DNA of 64,000 nt from Mactromeris polynyma. Its lineage: Eukaryota > Mollusca > Bivalvia > Venerida > Mactridae. The stretch is taken from NCBI GenBank assembly GCA_032209605.1, contig JASFXZ010000028.1:9546981-9610980 (forward strand). The letters are read 5' to 3'. The notes beneath the pieces were generated by a model that saw only the letters and a program-made list of their open reading frames with translations, was not told the origin of the DNA and made no database searches. Position numbers and translations under genes: made by a program. Positions 10,408 through 22,078 of the stretch are shown in pieces (position 1 is the stretch's first letter; each line of letters opens with the position of its first letter).

Positions 10408-11244
10408 TATAGACAGTTCCCACATCTACAATATTTACCTCCCGTGTTCTGAATAGTCAGCCATTTTGATAGGCAAAACTTATAAGCACTTATAGTAATT
10501 CCCAAATATGTGATAACTTGAAAATACAAGGATTTGCATGTGACCACCACTTTTTCTCCAACTTTCTGAGCCAACTGCCCACATGAGCGTAATGAATAAG
10601 TTATTTTCTATATGTCAGATTATTTTATCATCGTTTACATTATCACGGACATATAAACCATGGATTTGAAACAGGCTGATATATGTATTTAGACTTGTTT
10701 GAACTCTCGGAAGCGGTGAGATTTTATTCCGAGATCAAACAATAGGAACACCTCTAACAATTCTACAAAAATGATCTAGCTGCAATAATATGCGAGATGT
10801 TCCGAGAGGTAAAAAATTTGCGAGATCTGCCATCTTGTTTCTGAATCGAGAGAATTTGACATTTTGAACCACCGTAATCGTAATGTTTACAACAGCTATG
10901 TATTTCTTGATGGTATTAATATATTTTGTGTTTATCTTGTTATTTGCCTGTATGCAATTTTTTGTTCAATACTGAGTTGTAAGACTGAACAAGTGTCGCT
11001 TAATCGGATGAAATTTCGATTCAAATCCACAATACTAATTGAGCGCGCACTAAGGATTGTGGGTAAATTACTCGCCAAGGATTGTGGGTAAATTATTTAT
11101 CGTTTCACCGATATCAGCCTGTTTCGAATCCATGGTTTATCCGTGACAATATATTCCTTATAAACTTTAAAGAAATTTGCCTATCAATATGGACGACTAT
11201 TCAGAACAAGGTAGGTAAATATTGTAAATGTGGCAACTATCTAT
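10408..11244. mobile_element. MITE (AGTTCCCACATCTACAATAT ends), interrupted
   Basis: The ends are TATAGACAGTTCCCACATCT and, inverted at 11180-11244, the same sequence. Its interior matches the reverse complement of the intact copy at 20131-20477, except for a 502-bp insertion at 10644-11145. Fragments of the same family lie at about 15144-15200 and 41896-41965. Confidence 0.85.
10644..11145. mobile_element. second MITE nested in the first
   Basis: Terminal inverted repeats of about 37 bp begin CACGGA(CATA)TAAACCATGGA and are present at both ends. Removing the element restores continuity with the intact host copy at 20131-20477. Flanking ACATTAT and ACAATAT may be an imperfect target duplication. 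Confidence 0.85.
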
Positions 11245-11267
11245 TGTTGTTCTATGAGCACTTCTCC

Positions 11268-11398
11268 TTACCAGCCTTTTGTTCACTTTCCAGCCTTTTG
11301 TTCACCATGTTCTGAACTGGAAAGTGAACAAAAGGCTGGAAAGTGAACTGAAGGCTGGAAAGTGAACAAAAGGCTGGAAAGTGAACTTATGAAGTATT
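11268..11398. repeat. foldback and tandem 19-bp repeat
   Basis: GGCTGGAAAGTGAACAAAA and variants occur three to four times on one side and twice inverted on the other, giving a hairpin with arms of about 35 nt around CATGTTCTGAACTG. Confidence 0.85.
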
Positions 11399-11399
11399 A

Positions 11400-12840
11400 G
11401 AGCCTATGAAATTTGATATTTCATGAGATGACGTCATATACACACCTGCGTCTCATTGGAACAACAACATTTTGTTGTGCGTTGAAAAAGTTCCAATGGT
11501 TCTTCTGTTGTCACGCCAATGAGTCCAAAATGTACGTGAACTGTGAATGTGGTCTTTTTTCCATTTTAGAGGTTTATACATGTAAAATTCAACTGGACGT
11601 TTATGTGATTAAAGTCAAGAAAAGTATAAAAATTATCACTTTAGTAAACATACAAATGATTGGGTACGTGGCTATATGAAAGTTGCGCTGGACACATGTA
11701 TTGATGTTTTCATAAACTATATGTATTAAAATATGTTTAAAGCATAAAATGACAGTCTAACTTCTTTAAAGACTTAAAAGATACCGGCATACACGGCAAT
11801 TTAAATTATTTAACAGTAGAACAATAATATGACATCGGAAAAGATGTATCTGTAAACCTTTCTGAAATTCAAAACAAATTGTACCATGTTTCACCTGACT
11901 TTACTAAAGACAAATCATACAACTAAATATGCAGTGTATTCATATAACAAACAATATACATAAGTTACTAAAAGAAAAACTTCCAGACACAAAAATTGCA
12001 ATATATTTGAAATTTTAAACACTTCTTTATCGAACACATACAATAAGCTGTAAATGGTTGGTCATTTAAAATCACACACACATTTATCATTTGTCAAAAA
12101 AAGCTTTTATAATCAGAACTATATTTTGTTAGATTCAAAATGAAGTACTAATCTAAGTTTTCATTTATTTCATTAGGAATCAGTTCAGATGGTTCCATGG
12201 CGGATTTGTAATACAATAAACACAGACTCCAGAAAACTGAAACAAAAGCCATTCATTAATAACAATTGCTTTTAACAGTTTTAAGGTCGCATTGACACAC
12301 ATCACGATGATGATTTGATGATACTATTAACAGTTCAACTTCTAACGCTGACGATCATGTTGTGTCACAAGTCAAATATATACAAGTTCATTTATAACTT
12401 TGAAGTTAAATTCAGTAACGGATCCAGATGATTTCAACTGCTTTCTGAAATAGATAAAAACCAAATCAAGAATTAACATATAAGATAAATGGTTTACAGA
12501 AGTTCATAGCTAGGTGTTGCGATTTTGTTTTATACACAAATTCAAAATTCTCATCAATAGTAAAATCAAGGTGACATTACTGTTGATCACTTTGAATTTG
12601 CAAGTTCAGTCGGTACTCATTCATTCAAATTGATTGGGTCCGAAATTATTTCAAATAATGCATGGTTTCAAATGAGTCATTTCTATTTGACGCGCCTTAC
12701 TTATGCATTTGGTCACGGAATTGCATTCAGTCCATTTTACATTTTACTTTCAGAGATCACATAGTCGCACAAAAACATTGTAGCTCATTTTCTTGTAGAT
12801 CATACATAATGATTTTCTAGAGATTTTGGGGAAAAGCTCC
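11400..12840. other. AT-rich intergenic DNA, nothing recognised
   Basis: The short open frames lack recognisable motifs. No gene or mobile-element ends were seen. Confidence 0.45.
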
Positions 12841-12847
12841 TGGTCAA

Positions 12848-13330
12848 ATACAATACAATACAATACAATACAATACAATACAATACCATATCATTTATTG
12901 CATAAAACATATTACAATGTGTATAGCAAACAAAAATCTATACTATACAACATGTAGAAGAAATACAAGGATTTTCAAAGAGCATCACAAATTTTACATC
13001 ATTTTCATACATTGGTTTGATTTCTACATAAATTGGCAAAGTAAATAAATTTCGCAAGATTACATGTAGTTTTTGGATTTCCGCACATAAGATTCGTAAA
13101 TTTCTGTATGTTTGGCCAGGTGTAATAATAACGTTTTAAGTATTGAATTCTAAGATTTCTGTATTTTGGACAGATAAGTAAGAAGTGATACTCATTTTCT
13201 ATCATATTTAAGTTACAATTATTACAAATTCTTTGATTTTTAGGTTGATTTTGATATCTTCCGCGTTCAATTGCCAAGTCATGAGAAGAAGTTCGAAATT
13301 TGGTAAGAGCTTAAATAGAGTTCCATCGAT
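12848..13330 (-). mobile_element. 3' end of a LINE, minus orientation
   Basis: The minus frame 13277-13005 encodes a Cys/His segment (ICNNC...HFLLICPKYRNLR) characteristic of the zinc-knuckle-like tail that follows reverse transcriptase in several non-LTR families. It is followed at 12848-12883 by an (AATAC)n tract that would be the 3' tail. Everything upstream of this tail domain is missing: a 5'-truncated dead copy. Confidence 0.75.
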
Positions 13331-13806
13331 AGGGAATATTTCTTAACAAATTGTCAAAACTAGGAAAAATGAACTGACAAACTACAATAATTTGTCATTC
13401 TTAATAATTAAATCACAATGTTTTACAACCTCATTCTTCTAGCTTTAATGTCTCTGTAAGATATTGTAGACATGAAAGTTATTGTTACATAAAACTTAGG
13501 TAAAATTCACAAAACCAGAAGTGAATTGTGAACAATGATTTAAGACGGTTATGTTATTTCTTGCTTAATATGTTTTTTTGGTCAAAAGCAACAAATTTCC
13601 ACTTGGAATTTTTCTTGAGATATAGAAACTCGAGCCTGTTTGGCATTGAGAATGCTAGAAAAAGCCCTGCTGTCAAATAAAACCTATATTTATAACATTC
13701 AAGAAAAATGACAACACGATACAGCTTCAAGTTGTAAACCAGGAATTCAAACAAAATTAGCCACTAATATAAAATTCAAATTCCACTCCGGTCAGAACAA
13801 GACCTG

Positions 13807-14237
13807 AGGCCTTATTCACAAACATTTAAAGACTGAATCTCAGATGAGATTTCAATGTTGCAAAATTATATACTCACCAGCCTTTCACTCAAGCTAAACA
13901 AATTTTGTTTGAATACTTGTTAATATCCACTCTATACTGTTGCTGATTTTTGTCAAAATCTATACAGTAAAACCTCACTTAAGCATTACCTCAATAATAA
14001 GACCACCTCAATAATAAGACCACCACAATTTTCAAGTCCATTTCCCCTTTTTTGCTATTTATTCAATCTCAATATTAAGACCACCTCAATAAGAAGACCA
14101 GTTTTCAGTGGTCCCCAGTGTGGTCTTATTATAGAGGTTTTACTGTCCTATTGTTATAATAACATACAATGTAGTATCAAAAAGAACATTTAACCTTAGT
14201 TTGAGTTTCAGTCTTAAAATGTTCGGGAATAAGGCCC
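13807..14237. mobile_element. MITE with GGCCTTATTC ends overlapping a coding exon
   Basis: The left end AGGCCTTATTCACAAACATT and the reverse complement of the right end (GGGCCTTATTCCCGAACATT) match for about 45 bp, continuing AAGACTGAA(A/T)CTCA. A pogo-like MITE (13965-14145) is inserted inside. The right terminal repeat contains the last 19 codons and stop of the MIC26/27-like gene. Confidence 0.8.
13965..14145. mobile_element. pogo-like MITE, copy a
   Basis: The ends CAGTAAAACCTCACTTAA and ...AGAGGTTTTACTG are inverted repeats. The interior has repeated AATAATAAGACCACCTC, also inverted. It lies just downstream of the stop codon of the MIC26/27-like gene and carries the minus-strand AATAAA (14063-14058) closest to that stop. 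Confidence 0.8.
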
Positions 14238-17200
14238 AAGTATCTTAGCATCATAAACACACCATCTAAATTGTCATCTAATAACTTACTTTTTGAAATT
14301 TTATCTTTTATATTTTCATACTGTTGTTTTGCCAAGTCGACCGTCTTACGTGGATAGGAAACTGCCGTTGCAGCAGTTACCACAGATAAACAAAGACCGG
14401 TCAAGCGAAAACGTCCCACTGTAAAATAAAAAACAGAGAATTACCGGTCATATCAATTTAAGTAATGGATAATTTACCGGTCATATCAATTTAAGTAATG
14501 GATAATTTACCGGTCATATCAATTTAAGTATTTGGATAATTGGACAAATTTCATAATCGTTAATCAGATCAGTTTGAAAACTCAAATTGATAAATGAATT
14601 GGAAATAATCGAAATAATTAGTTTTTTAGTGTAAGTATAATGCTGACAGTTAATTTCATTTATATAACTGTATTTATCTTTTTTTACTACATTTAACATC
14701 ATAATGGGGTTTTACATTACTCTTACATCATCAGATCATTTTATCATTCAATAGATACTGTTTTTTTATGTTAACTTTGTATATTGTATTTTTACTGAAT
14801 ACATCGAAAACAATTCTAGATAACTGTAAAATTTTAATGTATATCTGGGTTTATAACTCTGAAATTTGAATGCATATAATATCATCTTATTGAAATCACA
14901 CTTCAGTAAAATTTTTCGATTATAATCGATTATTATAGTTCATAATCGATTGTTGCCGACGTCGGATGTCCAGCAACGATAACGCAATTATTTTCGAAAA
15001 TCGTGCCATCACTTATATCAATATTGAGAGATTAGTCACAAATATCCCCAAACAAGCAGTGCGCATTACTGTGACCTTTGGGGAGCAGACAAGACTCTAG
15101 TGCACAACACACTTTCTTATGATACTGAACATGTGCACAAAGTTCTATAGATAGTTCCCACATTTTCAGTATCAACCTCTCTTTTTCTAAATTGTGAATG
15201 AAAAATTATTTACCTAAATTTTGCTGGGCTGAGATATGCTAAACAAACATTTTTCTAAGGATGGCCTAATTAAGTATCGACAATTTGGTCAAGTCAATGA
15301 TAAATCAATAAGATATTTGAGAGCAACTATACAATCATTTTAGACACACTGCATGAAAAATAGCACTGAAAAAACATCATTTTCTCTAACTATTCCAACC
15401 AATCCATACATCTGAAACACATTTTTTTTCCTTTTTCAAAATTTGTGTTACAATTGCATGTTTAATGTACATCAATTTTCAATGACAAATGTATAATACA
15501 GACTCAAAGAAGAAAGAAATTCAATTTATTTTAATATTTCGTATTATTTATTTGGCCTTACTTTTAAATGGAATACCAGCGAGTAAGGTAGTCAGGCCGG
15601 ATCCACCAATCACAGCCATCTTCCAACGGTGATCATCACTTGTGAGAAAATCTACAGTAGCTGCAAATACACAGATCTTTAATTCTATATACAGTACAAT
15701 AACAATAATAGTAATAATAATAATAATAATAATAGTAATAATAATAATATTAATAGTAATAATAATGATAGTAATAATAATAATATTAATAATAGTAATA
15801 ATAATAATAGTAATAATAATAATAGTAATAATATTAATAATATTAATAATAATAATAGTAATAATAATAATAGTAATAATAATAAACTTCATTTTTTGAA
15901 GGCAACTCATTGAGAAATACAGAGATCTTTATAGTGATTCTGCAATAGTCGCCGACGATCAAAAAATCGTCGCTGTTATGATAAAGTCGCTGACAATCGA
16001 TTGTTGAGCTGAGATATCGATCGTCGCTAAGACAATAATGCGCGTCTTTGGCCTCTTTCCGCTCATTTTTCTTTTCGCTACTTTCCGTTACTTAACACTT
16101 CCGGTTGTCAAAAAAATGGCGGAGAAGCAGGATGAAGATTCGTCGCTTACATTGTACCCGTATCATGGGGCCACTAGATCAAATGTTTGGAAATATTTCT
16201 GTTTCAAAAAAATCAAGGAAGGTCCTCCATCAAAGAAAACGCTAGATATATGGATATGTCACGTGTAAACTGTGCGAGTGAATAAGTATTTACGTTTCGA
16301 TTATAATCAATCGCTAGTGTTCTGCCGATTCGATTTGATTATCGATAGTGATTTGGGTTCCGATTATGAAACACTAGATCTTTATATACAGAACGGTAAT
16401 AATACAACATGTACTACTAATAATAATAAGGCCAACTTCAAAAAGTTTTTTGTTTGCAGTTACGCAACCAGCTCATGAGCAATGCAGCAACTTAATCAAT
16501 TGTTCAGGTTCATCAAGGAAATTTTGTTGTCGGTCTTTTAGTCATTACAATACTAAACTAAAATAAAGAACCCTACCTACCTACCCACTGTTAAAATTTA
16601 CGGGTCGCATAAAAGCAAACAAAACAATTTTTAAGGAAGACCTAATTATAATAACAGTAATTATAATATAATAAACTTAAGTTTTTGAAAGTAACTCATT
16701 AAGATATGCACATAGAAACATAAATAAACTTATCTTTCAAGACGCCTTCATACATGCATAAATTAATAAGACATGGCTGCCTCTGGTGACAGACCTGACA
16801 AATAAAATGCTAAAAAATATGAGGGAAAGAAAGTGAAGAAAAATATATCTTCTTTTGTTATGGACAAATATGGACATGAGTTTAGTAATACAGCTCTTGA
16901 AAATCATTATCATCAACACTTCTGTTTAAATACAGTAAAAACAGAAAATACAATTGAAATATTGTTGAAACTTACACATTGTGTGTGCTTTCCCTGTCTC
17001 ATATTTGTCTCTTACTGACATTGTAGTATCCTGAAATATACGAAAAACCAAAATATAATACAGGGTATTTGTTTGGTATTTTTGGGGCCGTTTATCAGTA
17101 ACATTCCCCTTCTAAAATAGCATGTTTTTTTCTCACTATTAACAATTAAAATTACCCATCACAACTATCTACCTTTAAGATATTTTTGTTTGTTTCGTTA

Positions 17201-20200
17201 CTACCCTTACTACCTATATACAGTAAAACCTCACTTAAAGACCACCTCAATAATAAGACCACCTCAAAATTAAGAACACAATTTTCAAGTCCATTTTCAC
17301 TGTTTTGCTCTTCATTCAACTTCAATACAGTAATAAGACCAAAGCCATAAGAAGACCAGTTTCAGTGGTTTTTTTGGGGCCTTTTTGGGGCCGAAATTCG
17401 GACCCATTCCTCTCACTCAAAAGTATGTTTTTTTCCCCTTTTCTCAGTTAAAATTCCCCACCTACAGCTTTTTTTAAATTGGAGATATGTTGCCAGTATT
17501 GTTGATATTTTTAGTCAGTAAGATAGAAACATTGACCTGTAATGAAACTAACCAATCTGTTAGCATATTTACATGTTTACATCACTGCAACAAAGAAGTG
17601 TAGTGAATATAGACATAGAAATGTATACTTTAAATGCACATTATTTTCACCCTATTTTCCCCTCTCAACGCTATTTTCCCCTATTTAAGGGCCCTGCCAC
17701 CATTCCCCTAGAAGTGAAAAGAAACACTGAGTTTTCAAGAGTCCCACGAGTGGTCTTATTAAATGAGGCTTTACTGTACAACAATTGCCCATATATCCAA
17801 AACATTTAGTATTGCAATATGAAAGCGATGACATTTCTATGAGGCCATAATTAAAAAAGTCTTTGTTTGCCCTTTACCGACCCTAGATTTTAGAGATGGG
17901 TAGGTAGGTAGGAAAAATATTTTACTGTGGAAATTTTAATATGTTTTAGTCGAAATGTATTGTTCATGCGTGGAAACTTCGGCACGTGGTACATTGGGTG
18001 GGCGGGTACAGTAAAATAATTTTAACCATATCTTTTTTAGTATTAACATGACATGCGGTTGTCAAAAACATGGTTAACATAAGCTCGGATCAATTCAGAA
18101 AAAATTAATGTTGGTAAAATGAAAGCAAAATTGACACCTTTATGTGGACTTATTTTTAATACTTTATATATAGCCTGTTTGTTTTAGTGAGTATGAGCAC
18201 AAGGCTTCAATAATTGTTGATGAAAATATTATCAGGGCAACTATGACCATTTTTGTGTCATACTTTTTTCTAACTTTGGGTTCCAAAGTCTTTCTAGCGA
18301 GAGGAAGTTATCAGAAGGCAAACATAATGAAACAAAAATAGTCATTGTTTTGCCTTTTGATAACTAAGAAGAACAAACTGCACACATCGTAGTGTGACAT
18401 AATGGTGTATAGTCGTCTAGACTATCAATAATTATCCATGATTAACCAAGATCATCCAGGCTTGATCATAGTCATATAAACTTTGTCTGTGTTTAATTAA
18501 CGCTCGGGTCGGTCTCGGGTTTATAACCAAAAAAAAAAAAACATTCTGAATTTTGCAATAATTTTTTTTGAGTCAGCGACCAAATCTCGGGTTGGTCGGT
18601 AAAGGGTAAACAAACTTAATTTTATTTTAAGGCCCCCATATACCCAAAACATTTACTATCCCAAATATGAAAGCAATGAATTTATATGAAATATGACTTT
18701 TGCTTTTTTTATTTTCACTTTAAAATCAACATAAGGACATGTCATACAGATTCATAATTGTTAACAGATAACCTCACCTCAACAGAGTCCATCCAGTCCC
18801 ATACTGCAGTTCTGGCAGTTGAAATTCCTTGTCTGTATGGTCCAATCTCTTCAGGAATTAGTTTTACTTTAACTTCAGGCTTTTCATAAATTGGCAGCTA
18901 GATGAAAAAAAAGCAAACGTAAGGCATGGTATGGTCCAACACAGCATGATAGTTTTGATCCTCTGTCAAGTGGTTAAAATGCAACAAGAAGGGGTGTCAT
19001 CAATAGAAACAATATATCTTTATATGAGGGTTTTCACTCAAACTTTCCAAATAGGGGTCCCAGGACACCCCAACTCAGCCCTTTTGGGGGTCCCTGACAA
19101 TTTTTGAGGGTCCAACACATTAATGATCAATGAAGATCAGTTGTTGGACGCATTAAATGTTACCATATATCAATAATGCAAGCACGAGAAAATATATATC
19201 AAAAATTGATCCTGCGATAATTTATTCTATATGGGTCCTCGTGATGCGCAGTCAGTTGTTAACGTGAGTCCTATTGATGTCTAAACATTGTGTTAGTGAC
19301 GCAGAAAACCTGCATCCGGGAAATCCCTGCCGTACTGACAAAGGATTTCTATATGTCAAATTTCTGCTATGCAATCGAGGTGAGGGTTGAACCCTGGATC
19401 ACTTTTTGCTCACCGGTGCATAAAATGCTCTACTGTTTGTACTATCTGCAAGTCGCTTCTCGATCTAACTTTTAGCTACTGACATTACAAAAATAATACA
19501 CTAAGATTAAAACAAACCTCTGTAATTTTCATAACTTTGCTAGTACCTTCTGAAGATTCACCAGCCTACAAAATAGAAATTATTGAGAAAAATAAGCAAC
19601 CATACAGTCAAGTACTATATATTATAGAAGACCATAATTATACAGATATACACAAGGAAGATAAGGCCATAATTAAAAAATGATTGTTTGGCACAACCCT
19701 GCCTACCCATGAAAAACCCGACGATCTGGGTTCGATTCCCGGTCGCGGCAGGTCATACCCTTCCATGAAAATTTGACAAAAATGTCGATTTTCCTCCACA
19801 TGTGGAGAAGTTGCAGGCTCCTTGTGGAAGGGTAAGTTAGTACTGGTAAGAATTCAGTCCAGGAAAAACTGGTTAGGTGAACCGGCCGCCGTATATAACT
19901 GAAATATCGTTGAGAAACGGCGTTAAACCCGATGAAACAAACAATACCCATGAAAATGACCCTTACTGTAGCTTTTATTACTTGAATGACTTATGGCTTG
20001 AACAATTCTATGCAAATCATTATAGAATCCTAAAAAGACCAAGTTTGTGAAAATCGTGCTGACATTATGAGCACACTGTCTTGTTGAAGAAGGCCAGTGT
20101 ATTTTTCGTAATTTCTGGACCGAGGTATTCTATAGATAGTTCCCCACATTACAATATTTACATCCCTAGGTCTGAATTGTCGGCCATATTGATAGGCAAA

Positions 20201-21821
20201 TTTCTTTAAATTTTATAGGGAATATAATGTAAATGATGATAAATTAATCAGATATATATATATAATAATTTATTCATTATGCTCATGTGGTCAGTTGGTT
20301 AAGTAAGTAAAAGAAAATGTGGTTGTCACATGCAAATTCTCTTGGTATTTTCTCAATTATCACATACTTCGGAATTATTCATATAAATAGGGCTTATCAG
20401 TTTTGCCCATCAAAATCATAATGACTGAATATTCAGAACAAGGGAGGTAAATATTGTAGATGTGAGAACTATCTATACCTTTACTTTATTAATGTAACTG
20501 ACTTATGGTTTTTTTGTGGACATGGAATTTTTAGTGGTGTTTACCACATGCAGAATGCTAATCCGAGACTTCTCTGACCCTATAGCCTTTTTTTTTTTTT
20601 TTTTTGCGGCGTAGGGTCAGAGGAACTCCTATAGTAAAAACCCGGGGATTACTGAAAACCTCACAGTCGTGTAGTCGTATACTTTCAACGGTGTATGTGG
20701 CGTTTTGTCTCATTTTAACGAGAAGTTAGCCGAACAAATCGGTAAATTGATATTTAATTTACCAATCTGCATCGATCACGTGACAGCCAGGTGCTTTGAC
20801 CCAAATACATATTTACATGAAGAAAATTATTTGTTTAGCTTACTCTGAAAAGGATTGACCGTTACAACGTATTAAAGGTTTTCAAAACAAATGTTACGGT
20901 TCAGATAGGTTAATTAATATATTGATAATAGATGTATATACTTGAAATGTTAATCCAATGAATGTTTACATAGATATATTGATTTAAAGTTCCTCTCCCG
21001 CGCGGGAGAGGAAATCCCCGGGTTTTTACTATATGAGTTCCTCTGACCCTAACCAGCAACATGAAATATCAAAAATCGTAAAAGGGGCTGGTTTAGGGAC
21101 AGAGAAGGCTCGGATTAGCAGAATGCCTGTGGTCTACTGTTACAAAAACTCCCATAAAATTAGCTTATACAGTGCACATTTTGTACAGTTTCACGACAAC
21201 TGTCATCCTAGTAACAAGTCTAGGATTAAGGTCACATAATCATAGCCACTACCTTAGCGCTAAGTCACAACTAATAAATTGCAAAAACAATAGCAATTAT
21301 GGCATCAAACAAACCCAACTATGTCCCGAATCAAGGATATACCCCACCATGAGTGAGGTGACTACTTAAGACCATGATGATGATGGAGTCCAGTGCCTCT
21401 TTAGTCTGTGAGCAGAAAGCCGGAAAGGAGCCGAAAGCCGGAAAGGTCCATAATCATGATAATTAATCGTGGTAAGGCATTAATATTTCATGCAAATTTG
21501 ATCAGTAAAAAGCGAACATTTAACAGTAAAGATATAGCAAAAAACATATTTAAATATGACAGAAATGCTGAAACATGATCATAGGATTCACCCACTTGTC
21601 ACCACATAGACGACAGAATTATGTCCGAAAACCATACCACTTTTAATCGGGACGCTGCTTAACGAAGATAATTGAAGGTGTTGCACTAAAATCGTTATGG
21701 AACATTTGCAAATGCATAAAATCACATAAAGATGCTTTGTATTTTGTCTGTTATATCTCGGTTGCTCTAACAATGATTGATTTAATTCATGAATCAAACT
21801 TTTACTGACCTTGGTCGCCAT
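14177..21821 (-). CDS. APOOL: MICOS complex subunit MIC26/MIC27-like (APOO/APOOL family)
   Basis: This is a predicted inner-mitochondrial-membrane protein of the MICOS complex, which shapes crista junctions. Exons on minus are 21821-21810, 19565-19518, 18897-18778, 17030-16976, 15660-15562 and 14418-14177. Phases are 0,0,0,1,1, every donor is GT and every acceptor AG, giving 191 residues (human family members are about 200-270). Family features are LPIY near the N-terminus (residue 21 on), two glycine-containing hydrophobic segments (about 93-109, MAVIGGSGLTTLLAGIPF; and 116-133) separated by a basic GRFR, and a conserved-looking VTA..AVSYP before a helical tail. The start is the only ATG in exon 1 (MATK). 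The methionine at residue 112 is built across intron 5. APOO versus APOOL cannot be decided. The C-terminus is MITE-derived, which is unusual. Confidence 0.82.
14443..14540. repeat. 33-bp tandem repeat, three copies
   Basis: ACCGGTCATATCAATTTAAG plus TAATGGATAATTT repeats three times, the last copy diverged. It lies in intron 5 of the MIC26/27-like gene, 25 nt upstream of the exon 6 acceptor in transcription direction. Confidence 0.9.
14541..15561. other. intron 5 of the MIC26/27-like gene
   Basis: This is AT-rich intron sequence. About 15144-15200 is a fragment of the AGTTCCCACATCT MITE family; nothing else was recognised. Confidence 0.5.
15703..15886. repeat. (AAT)n / (AATAGT)n microsatellite
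   Basis: The tract is almost pure AAT with AGT interruptions. On the gene strand it is an ATT-rich tract ending about 45 nt upstream of the exon 5 acceptor, close to the polypyrimidine and branch-point region. Confidence 0.95.
16116..16268 (+). pseudogene. BED zinc-finger fragment of a hAT/ZBED-type transposase
   Basis: The frame from the ATG at 16116 shows the aromatic BED signature SNVWKYF, then PPSKKTLDIWICHV. It stops at TAA exactly where the BED Cys pair should continue; skipping two bases would resume the frame, so a small deletion is likely. Surrounding CGATCG-rich inverted motifs (about 15940-16030 and 16300-16390) may be remains of the element's ends. It lies in intron 4 of the MIC26/27-like gene, opposite strand. 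Confidence 0.6.
16566..16645. repeat. inverted repeat arm, left (CCTACCTACCTACCCA)
   Basis: It matches the reverse complement of about 17850-17930 through CCTACCTACCTACCCA, then GGGTCG and GCAAACAAA with small gaps. Related sequence also occurs at about 18484-18680 and 19655-19705. The two arms enclose exon 4 of the MIC26/27-like gene. Confidence 0.6.
17221..17776. mobile_element. pogo-like MITE, copy b, with internal insertion
   Basis: CAGTAAAACCTCACTTAAAG and ...GAGGCTTTACTG are inverted ends flanked by TA on both sides, the target duplication expected for Tc1/mariner/pogo elements. The copy is about 375 bp longer than the 177-221 bp copies because of an insertion beginning around TTTTTTGGGGCC (17370). 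Confidence 0.8.
17850..17930. repeat. inverted repeat arm, right
   Basis: Partner of 16566-16645. The adjacent CCCATATA.CCAAAACATTTA stretch (about 17790) is also shared with about 18635, so these are pieces of one interspersed family. Confidence 0.6.
19713..19950 (+). mobile_element. tRNA-derived SINE, plus orientation
   Basis: A B box (GGTTCGATTCCC) is followed by GGTCGCGGCAGGTCAT, a body with GTGGAAGGGTAAGTTAGTAC, and a tail with GGCGTTAAACCCGATGAAAC. The body matches the minus-strand SINE at 59408-59636 (both carry AAACTGGTTAGGT and GCCGTATATAACT). It lies in intron 1 of the MIC26/27-like gene. Confidence 0.75.
20131..20477. mobile_element. intact MITE (AGTTCCCACATTACAATATT ends)
   Basis: The left end TATAGATAGTTCCCCACATT and the inverted right end match for about 70 bp, continuing through CCTAGGTCTGAATTGTCGGC. 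The 347-bp copy has no insertion and serves as the reference for the interrupted copy at 10408-11244. Confidence 0.85.
20542..21135. mobile_element. MITE (GCAGAATGCTAATCCGAG ends), interrupted
   Basis: Left CCACATGCAGAATGCTAATC and inverted right CCACAGGCATTCTGCTAATC match and continue CGAG(A/C)CTTCTCTG. A second element (20612-21051) is inserted within it. Confidence 0.75.
20612..21051. mobile_element. nested MITE (TAGGGTCAGAGGAACTC ends)
   Basis: TAGGGTCAGAGGAACTCCTA and its inverted partner at the right continue through AGTAAAAACCCGGGGATT. The interior includes a run of T and no coding frame. Confidence 0.8.
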
Positions 21822-22078
21822 GATTGAGGTGTTAGGACAATAAATTAGATTGTATGAGCGTCTGGCCTAAAAATTGCAGCGATTGTCTCCCTTAATTTTA
21901 CATAGCTAAGCGTAATTGAGTTATCTCCCTTCTCAGGTATTACGATCGATATGATTTCGAGAAATTGCCGGACCGTCTGACACAGAAACACAGAAACAGG
22001 GCCTTAACTTTTTGCAAGGTCTCTGAACAGCCGTTGGGTATGTTAACAGTACACCATGCACTACCACACACAAACTAG

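Noticed and set aside
15548..15910. 120-codon Ile/Thr-rich minus frame
   Set aside because: Translation of the (AAT)n microsatellite run into true exon 5 of the MIC26/27-like gene.
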